Positions 56,586 to 64,000 of a stretch of DNA of 64,000 bases are shown here, piece after piece; the first letter of the stretch is position 1; every line of letters begins with the position of its first letter. The position numbers were made by a program, and so were the translations under genes. The stretch spans positions 113,173,124-113,237,123 of the forward strand of contig OX638371.1 of the NCBI GenBank assembly GCA_951812925.1. Reading direction: 5' to 3'. The DNA is from Calliopum simillimum. Lineage: Eukaryota > Arthropoda > Insecta > Diptera > Lauxaniidae. The notes beneath the pieces are model-generated. The model had not been told where the DNA came from and made no database searches. It saw nothing but the letters and a program-made list of their open reading frames with translations.

Positions 56586-59500
56586 ATAGAATAACGATTT
56601 TAAAAAATGATATTGATCATCAACAAAATTTTGCAAATTCTTTGCAGCCCAATAACCATTTTCTTCAATTTAAACCATTTCATGTACGCCTTCTTGAATA
56701 TCAAGAGGCTCGTGCAAAAATTTTTTCACAACCATCAAAGTCACATTTACGCTCGACACTTCGTTTACGTAAATTTTGGCAACGTAAGAAGTCTCTACGG
56801 AAATGTGTTCTTTCTTGTGTTGCGTTTCAACAATCTGATAATCGACCATACGCTAAGCTCAACATTTTCGATCAAAATTATTTTGCTCTTTTAGATAGTG
56901 GAGCCAACAAAAGTTGTGTTGGTGGAAGCTTGGCACAGGCCATAATATCAGATCACAAATATTGTAAATTTTTAAATAACGTTAAAACTGCCGATGGACA
57001 AAAACAGCAGGTCGTAGGTTCGATTGAGATTTCAGTGTTATATGATCAAATTACTAAAAACTTTGAGTTTCTTATTGTTCCTTCCATAAAACAAGATGTT
57101 ATCTGTGGTGTCGATTTTTGGAAGGTATTTGGGTTAAAAATTAGTTTTGATAATTATGTTAGCGAAGTCGTCGAGGCAGAATCTTCTGATAAATTATATT
57201 TTACTGCAGATCAGCAGAAAAAATTAGATGCAACCATTGCGGTTTTCCCATCTTTTGAGACTGATGGTCTTGGATTAACAACCATGATTGAGCACACTAT
57301 CGATACTGAAAGGGCGGCTCCTATAAAGCAAAGATATTATCCAATATCTCCCGCCAGAGAGAAGTTGCTTTGCCAAGAAATCGATAGGATGCTCAACATG
57401 GGAGTTATTGAAGAGGCTGAAAGTTCTCCCTGGTCTTCGCCTGCAGTGTTAATTGTTAAACCAGATAAGGTCCGCTTTTGTCTAGACACACGTAAGCTTA
57501 ATGAAGTTACGATAAAAGACGCGTACCCTATTCCAAACTTAGACGGCCTGATTGCTCGATTACCCCCTGTGCAGATAATTTCAAAAATTGACTTAAAGGA
57601 TGCCTTTTGGCAGATCAAACTCGATTCTTCTTCACGCCAAAAAACTGCATTTACTATTCCAAATAGACCGCTTTACCAATTTACACGCATGCCATTCGGG
57701 CTGTGTAACGCACCTCAGACCATGTGCAGGCTCATGGACAAGGTGATTCCATATAATTTAAAAACCCATGTTTTCGTTTATTTAGACGATCTATTGGTGG
57801 TGTCATCGTCTTTTAAAGAACATCTTGTTCATTTGCTAGAGGTTGCGTCACAGTTGCGTAAAGCAGGTCTAACGATTAACGTGAAGAAGAGCAGTTTTGG
57901 CTTAAAAGAAGTAAAATATCTTGGTTTTGTGGTGGGTTACGGCTGTCTTAAAGTGGATCCAGATAAAGTTAAGGCGATTACTGACTACCCTGTTCCGAAA
58001 AGTATTCGTCAAATGCGGCAATTCTTGGGAATGATTGGTTGGTATCGTCGTTTTATCAACGACTATTCTTCTATAACTTTTCCCTTGACAGAACTGCTTT
58101 GTAAAAATAAAAAATTTGAGTGGAATTCTTCGGCTCAAAGTGCTTTTGACTCCATTAAAGACAAGCTCTCTTCAGCACCCTTTCTAGTGCATCCCAACTA
58201 TGAAAAAGAATTTATTGTCCAATGTGATGCCAGCCGTCATGGAATTGGTGGTCTCTTAGCTCAAATTGACGATAATGGCGATGAACGCCCAATCGCGTTC
58301 ATGTCGCAAAAATTGAATAAAGCTCAGAGAAACTATTCCGTGACGGAGTTGGAGTGCCTTGCAGTGGTACTGGCGATAAAAAAATTTCGTCCCTATATCG
58401 AAGGACATAAATTCCGAGTAGTGACGGACCATGCTAGTTTAAGGTGGTTGATGAGGCAGAAGGATTTAAATGGAAAATTAGCACGATGGGCCTTAAAACT
58501 ACAAGGATATGATTTTAGTATAGAGCATAGAAAAGGAACTGAAAATGTGGTGGCAGACGCTCTGTCGCGAGCATTTGACGACGAAGAAAATGAAGTTGGA
58601 GCTATAGAAATTGAAGTGTTACCTGAAATTGACTTAGATTCACCAGCTTTTGAATCAGAAGAATATAAGCTTCTTAGGAAAAAATTAAACTCAGAAAACT
58701 TGCCAGATTTTCAAATCAGCGAAAAATTTATATATCATCGTGATGATTTTTCTTCAGATCGATCTGATAGTTGGAAACTTGTGGTCCCTGAAGAGCTACG
58801 TGAAAAAGTGATTTATGCGGCTCACGATACGCCAAGTGCAGCACATGGTGGTATCGCGAAAACTCTTGACCGAATCCGGCGTCATTTTTATTGGCCAGGA
58901 CTTGTGTTACAAGTGAGAAATTACGTTCTTGCATGCGAATTATGCAAAACATCGAAAGTCCCGACACGATCTCTTCGTCCGCCTATGGGTCAGATGTCAG
59001 AAAGCGCAAGACCTTTCCAAAAGCTGTACCTCGACTTAATTGGACCTTTCCCTAGGTCAAAGAAGGGCAACATAGGAGTCTTTATCATACTAGATCACTT
59101 TTCAAAATTCACATTTTTAAGTCCTCTTCGTAAATTTTCCTCTAAAAATATTATTGAATTTCTTAAATCACAAATTTTTGATTGCTTCGGTGTGCCTGAA
59201 GTGATTGTATCCGACAATGGCAGTCAGTTTAAAAGCCATGAATTCGAGTCATTCCTAAAAAAATTTGGTGTTAGCCATGTATGTACAGCGGTTTACTCCC
59301 CTCAGTCAAACGCGTCTGAAAGAGTCAACCGTTCGATAAATGAAGCGTTACGTTCTTACCTACGCAAGGATCAACGTGACTGGGACTACTATTTAAGTAG
59401 CATCAATGGCGCTCTTAGAAAGAGCATACACCAATCAGTAGGCCAATCTCCATATTATATTGTTTTCGGCCAACATATGGTAACGCATGGAGATGACTTC

Positions 59501-59845
59501 AAGCTTCTCAAGAACCGCAATTTCGTGTCTGAAAATGATACAAAACTAGCACGCGAAGACGAGTTCAAAATATTGCGAAATTCAATTTTATCCAAATTAA
59601 AAAAATCTTACGAGAAAAATGCTCAAACTTATAATCTTCGAGCAAGACCAAGAAATTTTGTCGTGGGCGAGGAAGTTGTTCACAGAAATTTTGCACAAAG
59701 CAGCATGATTAAAAACTTTAATGCTAAACTAGCACCAACAGGCATAAAAGCCAAAATTAAGAAGAAATTGGGAAACTCCTACTACATACTAGAAAACCTG
59801 CAAGGTAAAGAAATTGGAACATATCACGCAAAAGATATCTGGTGA
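56516..59845 (+). CDS. Pol polyprotein: protease, RT, RNase H, integrase
   Basis: The frame is open from 56516 (overlapping gag by 70 bp, in the -1 frame) to the stop at 59843-59845, about 1109 residues. There is no Met before the protease, so expression by -1 frameshifting from Gag is likely. Numbered from 56642: aspartic protease LLDSGANKS (Asp85); RT with RFCLDTRKLN, DLKDAFWQI and VYLDDLLV (Tyr380-Asp383); RNase H with QCDASRHG (Asp529) and TELECLAV; integrase zinc site (His728, then His, Cys765, Cys768); and catalytic Asp798, Asp858 and Glu893. The last two are separated by 34 residues, one fewer than in many Gypsy elements. A basic C-terminal module follows without a chromodomain. No stops or frameshifts; looks functional. 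Confidence 0.95.
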   Translation, partial: GGKLLSGCSTAEKRTSADASSDVNRITILKNDIDHQQNFANSLQPNNHFLQFKPFHVRLLEYQEARAKIFSQPSKSHLRSTLRLRKFWQRKKSLRKCVLSCVAFQQSDNRPYAKLNIFDQNYFALLDSGANKSCVGGSLAQAIISDHKYCKFLNNVKTADGQKQQVVGSIEISVLYDQITKNFEFLIVPSIKQDVICGVDFWKVFGLKISFDNYVSEVVEAESSDKLYFTADQQKKLDATIAVFPSFETDGLGLTTMIEHTIDTERAAPIKQRYYPISPAREKLLCQEIDRMLNMGVIEEAESSPWSSPAVLIVKPDKVRFCLDTRKLNEVTIKDAYPIPNLDGLIARLPPVQIISKIDLKDAFWQIKLDSSSRQKTAFTIPNRPLYQFTRMPFGLCNAPQTMCRLMDKVIPYNLKTHVFVYLDDLLVVSSSFKEHLVHLLEVASQLRKAGLTINVKKSSFGLKEVKYLGFVVGYGCLKVDPDKVKAITDYPVPKSIRQMRQFLGMIGWYRRFINDYSSITFPLTELLCKNKKFEWNSSAQSAFDSIKDKLSSAPFLVHPNYEKEFIVQCDASRHGIGGLLAQIDDNGDERPIAFMSQKLNKAQRNYSVTELECLAVVLAIKKFRPYIEGHKFRVVTDHASLRWLMRQKDLNGKLARWALKLQGYDFSIEHRKGTENVVADALSRAFDDEENEVGAIEIEVLPEIDLDSPAFESEEYKLLRKKLNSENLPDFQISEKFIYHRDDFSSDRSDSWKLVVPEELREKVIYAAHDTPSAAHGGIAKTLDRIRRHFYWPGLVLQVRNYVLACELCKTSKVPTRSLRPPMGQMSESARPFQKLYLDLIGPFPRSKKGNIGVFIILDHFSKFTFLSPLRKFSSKNIIEFLKSQIFDCFGVPEVIVSDNGSQFKSHEFESFLKKFGVSHVCTAVYSPQSNASERVNRSINEALRSYLRKDQRDWDYYLSSINGALRKSIHQSVGQSPYYIVFGQHMVTHGDDFKLLKNRNFVSENDTKLAREDEFKILRNSILSKLKKSYEKNAQTYNLRARPRNFVVGEEVVHRNFAQSSMIKNFNAKLAPTGIKAKIKKKLGNSYYILENLQGKEIGTYHAKDIW
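56549..56555 (+). promoter_or_regulatory. Candidate -1 frameshift site
   Basis: GAAAAAC, read CGG AAA AAC in the gag frame, lies inside the gag-pol overlap. It resembles the A AAA AAC class of slippery heptamers but has G at the first position, so it is not perfect. Another, weaker A-run (GGAAAAC) is near 56519. Confidence 0.35.
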
Positions 59846-60025
59846 AAATAGTGGTCTACTTCAGCTTATCAATTTTTAGAAAAACCAACCTAAGACCTTA
59901 ATGATGAAATTTTGAGGTGAATTTTATACTAAAATTCAAAGGCAATAAAACATTTGCTAGAATTGCAAATTTCGACTTCCTTTTCCAGTTTCTATCCTTT
60001 GGTAATCCGTGGTTAGCACCTGTTT
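59846..60025 (+). other. Spacer between pol and 3' LTR
   Basis: 180 bp with AATAAA near 59944. No env frame fits. The bases just before the 3' LTR (GGTTAGCACCTGTTT) are not purine-rich, so the expected polypurine tract is not at its usual place. Confidence 0.6.
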
Positions 60026-63000
60026 TGTGAGGAAGGATGAATTATGGCCTATATTGTTCAATAGCGTCTTTGCTGATTTTATTTAATTTTTCGTAGTCAA
60101 AATTATGATATAAAAGTCTACCCTTTGTTTCATAGACATAAACTTTATCGTTGGGGATATCGTAACCCAAAAAGGTTGTGACATTCGCTAAATTATAGCA
60201 TCTCGAATGACCCGCACGTTTTCGAGTTTGCAGTCCGCTGTTTAGTATTTTGCGTTTCTCTTGAAAGTATGTAGCAACCAAGTTGAGATATATATATGCA
60301 ATTTTTTTGCTATGCGTTTTGGTAAAATAAACTCCGTTGCATTTGGGATACCCTACAGCTGGCACTTTGAGTTTTTGTTGAAAGTTACAAATGAAAAAGA
60401 AAATTTTTACTGATGGTTCATAAAATTATAGGCATATTATCGTTTATCTCGTTAGGATATTGTCACTCTTGGGTGGGATTTACGACATGGAAAATCATGG
60501 AATTTGAGCTTTAGCTATTTTAAATTTCTTATGCAAAATTAAATTTCATGCATATTATTCACTTTTGTCATATAAACTTTGCATTTGCTAGATAAATAAC
60601 TTCAGACATTGCTTTCATACTTCTGACATAACTAATTGAAAACATTTTGCAAAAGAAAACCGCCGTAGGGAACACTGAAAATGTTTCGGAAATATATTAT
60701 AATCGGTGTAAAAATAAAGTTTCGCATAAATGGGTATGGGCATAGTACTTAGTAGTCGGTGTGACCGATTATAAATTCGGATCAAACCGAGTACCGTACG
60801 GTCATTTGGTCATTTGGCAAGTTGCACATGCATAGCCTTAGACCTTCAGAGAAAATTATTTCTCTGCCATTTTGGCGATCACCTCGAAAAGCTTGCAGTA
60901 CGTGTAATTTGGACGTGAGAAAATTCAAAAAAAATACATATATTTCAAAAACGTGGTTTTCTTCACCAAAAGGTGACACGCGTTATACTAAAAAGTTGAT
61001 TAAAATTCATCACTATTGCAACTAAATTTTACTGGTTATTGAGGACCTCAAATTCATAGCAGTGGAATTTAAGAAAATTTGCATTGCTTTTCTACCAACA
61101 TTGCGGAGCGCCCTGTGTGTCTTGCGTAGCCACAGGAGTCGCTCCAGTGTTAATAAGATCCATTTCGACACTTAGCGTCCAGCAAAATTCACGCTGTGCA
61201 AGAGCAGTCACCATTTTGTATGCTGAACATATATGCATGATAAAGCTGTCCACAAATTAAATTTCATGTCAAGGCGGTCTACAAATTTAAATTTGCAAAA
61301 GTCACACGGATTTTCATTGTTAAAAGAATCACCACAAATTTATGGTCTTAGATGATCTTGAAACTAAAGATTAAATTAGTTAAAAATTAAATTTTATCCA
61401 TCACTCGTTTCAAAAACAAAAATTGGAAGTCAGAAGAATATATTAACATCTTGATACGGTGGGGCATAAAGACTCGCTTAGCCTATTCTTCTGAATCTTC
61501 GTAAAAAAATAGAGAAATATCTTAAAATTAGAATTCGTCAAAATATTTTAATGTAAATACTTACTGGTTCTAAAGAGTCCTATTAAACTTAATTGTTACC
61601 GCGATTTAGAATCTAACTTAACTTAACTTAAACTTAAAAATTATGCATTCATAAAGTTGTTTAGATTTATAGAATATTTCGTATTGGTGATAAATATGAA
61701 TACCCTAAAAAAAAAAAAAAAAAAAATAAATTAATCTTAGAATCATAATTAATATTATTGTAATTAAAACTTAATTTGGCTAAAGAGATTACTCAGATAA
61801 AAAAATGAATTAATACTTAAAATATTAATAACTTACTTAAATCTAATGAATTTAAAATCGAAAAATCTAAATCTAAAATTACTCTAAGAAAGGTTAACGT
61901 ACATTAATAGAAAAGGTGTATTCCATTTCATAATGTGGTAATTGCATTGCATCTAATAATTTGTAAGATACTTTCATCTGTGCCAAACGTCAGTTCATCG
62001 TGCGGATCAACGAAGGCCTTCAGAGATCAGCAGAGAGCAGAGATTAAAGGTATGAATTGGTTTTATATGGTGAAATTCTAAATTAGTTTATGTTTTATTT
62101 GCAATGTTTCAATTCAATCATACCACCTAAGTGTTAATCAGTGTTTGCTTGTTTCGCGTAAGAAAAGTAAAGAGAGAGGTGAATATAAGATTTCCACTCT
62201 CACTGCAGTAGCTTTTGCTATTCCATTTTACACTAGTTCCTAAAGGTGTAAATTCACCTTTCGTTGTCTAGGGCCCATGCTAGTAAAGTTTTTTTTTTTT
62301 TGTTGATTTTAGTAACAAGTACAGTAAACGCTGGTTAACGCGATTCGTAAATATAAGTTAAATACTTTTTCTTACAAATTACTCGCAATTTTTTTTGAAT
62401 TCATTATTTTTATAGAATTAAGGAATAGATAAGAGCATTATTCAATCTTCAAATGCAATGAATTGCGAATATAGGATATATCTAGAACACCCATTTTAAG
62501 ATTGAAGTAGTGCAGTATTTATTAAGATTTATGTATTGTTATAAAACACTTACTGTGGTAACTTTCATTTTGAAATTCACACGAGCTATTAACTTTAAAA
62601 TATGTGGCTAATTTGTACTAATGTTTATTAAATTTTTGAATATGAATTGCTAAATTTTTCATTATTTTACCATCTAGAGGCTATGTAGGTTAGGTTGGGA
62701 GAGGATCTTAAGATCTCACAAGGGTTATTGAAATTAACCATTTTTATTCGATAACAGGATGGGCGGGTTGAGACGAAGAAGACAACAACACCAATGTTCT
62801 TCTTCTCTTTTCATACCAAGGTCGCGTGTATAAGATAGTTGTGCAGATACGAATGTTCAGTTTTAGTTTCAGTTTCTAGTTCAGTTTCTAGTCAGTTTTT
62901 CATCATAATCACTAAGTTTAGAATCGAATTTTTGGATTTCCCAACACTTTGCCTATCTGCACCTTATCTTGATTATGTTTCATTTATTTCGTGAATAGAG

Positions 63001-63111
63001 GCAACACCCACCCCCATTTTCCCTGAGCTAAGCTGAAGCAGAGCTAGGCGTGCAGAGCCCGCTTCGACGTCACGGAACAAAAATGTTTATTTATCTACTC
63101 AAATCGTTACA
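60026..63111 (+). repeat. 3' LTR, 3086 bp
   Basis: It is the same length as the 5' LTR and begins TGTGAGG and ends GTTACA. The promoter elements recur at 62829-62862 and the antisense frame at 60042-60425. From here transcription could run into the Tc1 remnant. Confidence 0.95.
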
Positions 63112-63115
63112 ACTT

Positions 63116-63835
63116 GTATTTTAATTTGTTCAGGTTTTCACGATCAACAAAGCCAAATTTTTAGGCGCTACTTGTCAGCTCGTTTTTAAGAATGTCTAAA
63201 TAAAACTCTTTTGTCATTATATCAGTGAATATACGCAATTCTCCAACGCCTTTGGATGAAATACAGCCCCACACCATCACTGAAAGCTTGCCAAACTTAA
63301 CTGTTGGTATAATATTTTGCTGTTGAAGAGCTGTTTATGGTTTCCGCCAAACTTTGCTGGGTCCATCGTGATAATACATCATTATCTTCGTCTCGTCGCA
63401 AAAAATTACGTCATTCCAGTACTCCGCTGGCGTATTTCTGTCAGAAATGGCAAAGCGCTTTTCAATATTAACAGCAGACAGCATTGACTTTTCCCTGGCT
63501 GTATGCGACGAGTAATGGTGGAGTCTTAGCATTTATCGCACGGTTTCATGGCTCACAGTCTTGTTGCAATCACTTTTTATAATGTTTGCCAACTCTCTAA
63601 GGCTTGTCACTAATTTGTTTTAAAATTTTTGAGTGATCTTGCTGTGTAAGCTTTGATGGTCTGCCGCCAGAGTTGTTCAATTCCAGTCTATTTTCTTTTT
63701 CTGCACGCTGAATAATATTTTATGTTGTCCTTAGCTTAATATTAAACATTTCAGACAACTCTTTTGCTGTTTTCCCTTTATAATAGTTAAAATAAACCAA
63801 TTGGATTACACTTTCGTCAACTCGCTTGCCAGGCA
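63116..63835 (-). pseudogene. Tc1-like transposase, N-terminal part
   Basis: It starts at ATG 63835 (MPGKRVDESVIQLVYFNYYK) with a helix-turn-helix. A stop follows KLRTT, then GGRPSKLTQQDHSKIL and another stop and frame change. MLRLHHYSSHTAREKS leads to VIFCDETKIMMYYHDG with the first catalytic Asp, a stop after KVWRKP, then LSVMVWGCISSKGVGELRIF. The remaining third lies across the LTR retrotransposon at 50820-51119. Confidence 0.85.
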
Positions 63836-64000
63836 TTGCAAAAACACGCTATTTTTAATAAGATGTGCGCAGTTCGAAGCAAAAATGAGAACTAATGTAA
63901 AAGGGCAATGCAAGCAAAGCAACACGCGTTCATTCGAATTCCAATTTGATGTACTGTTAGTTAACTTCGAGTCACTTCTCGACTTGTGTTTGCATTTTGC

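Larger units (their letters stand above)
51120..63111 (+). mobile_element. Complete Ty3/Gypsy LTR retrotransposon with RING-Gag
   Basis: The element is 11992 bp: 5' LTR (51120-54205), primer-binding site, leader, gag, pol, 180-bp spacer and 3' LTR (60026-63111), flanked by ACTT. Pol order is protease, RT, RNase H, integrase, which places it in Ty3/Gypsy (Metaviridae-type) rather than Copia or BEL. There is no env. LTRs over 3 kb are very long for the group. Long LTRs, the tRNA-Lys primer and the SNASERVNR integrase motif recall the Osvaldo/Ulysses lineage of flies, but that placement is an inference. All parts look intact, so it may be capable of movement. Confidence 0.95.
50543..64000 (-). 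mobile_element. Old Tc1-like element split by the LTR retrotransposon (runs off the window)
   Basis: The left end after TA (50541-50542) reads CAGTTTGTCAAGTAATTC then TTTGCAAAATGCAAA. The window ends in GTGTTTGCATTTTGC, the beginning of the matching right end. A second copy of TTTGCAAAATGCAAACAC near 50766 makes a double-repeat end. Host parts are 50543-51119 and 63116-64000, about 1.46 kb in total. The transposase is on the minus strand and full of stops, so this element is much older than its insert. Confidence 0.85.

Overview
The window looks like AT-rich, transposon-filled nuclear DNA from a higher dipteran fly. Signs of this are the many CAG/CAA microsatellites, the Tc1/mariner and hAT relics, a Ty3/Gypsy element primed by an insect-type tRNA-Lys, and insect-style TATA/Inr promoters. 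The species is not identified; a tephritid-like fly is a guess. No bacterial features are present, and almost all long open frames belong to mobile elements.

Only one host gene could be supported. Two minus-strand exons (44952-45054 and 42355-42483) join in phase across consensus splice sites. They encode the end of what looks like an ionotropic receptor (IR): the end of the ligand-binding lobe, a last membrane segment and a short tail. Its earlier exons were not found and probably lie beyond 45055 or outside the window. The intron between the exons is filled by a 48-bp satellite that resumes at 47.4-48.2 kb.

Layout: 0-4.2 kb is non-coding DNA with short tandem repeats. A decayed DD37E mariner-type element occupies 4.2-5.3 kb. 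At 7.3-10.6 kb a hAT-like element sits in an internally deleted Tc1, which sits at the end of another Tc1. A 5'-truncated non-LTR retrotransposon with a 17-bp target duplication lies at 11.1-12.9 kb, followed by a 103-bp minisatellite. From 14.5 to 40.8 kb there are foldback elements, MITEs (two nested), degenerate tandem repeats, a minus-strand non-LTR fragment and a second DD37E relic. From 42 to 48 kb come the receptor exons, the satellite and a 1.35-kb palindrome with a related empty site nearby.

From 50.5 kb to the end, an old Tc1-like element is split by a complete, apparently young Ty3/Gypsy retrotransposon (51120-63111). It has 3086-bp LTRs that look identical and an ACTT target duplication. 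Its pol (protease, RT, RNase H, integrase) follows a Gag that carries an N-terminal RING-H2 finger. The RING-Gag combined with the very long LTRs is the most unusual thing in the window.
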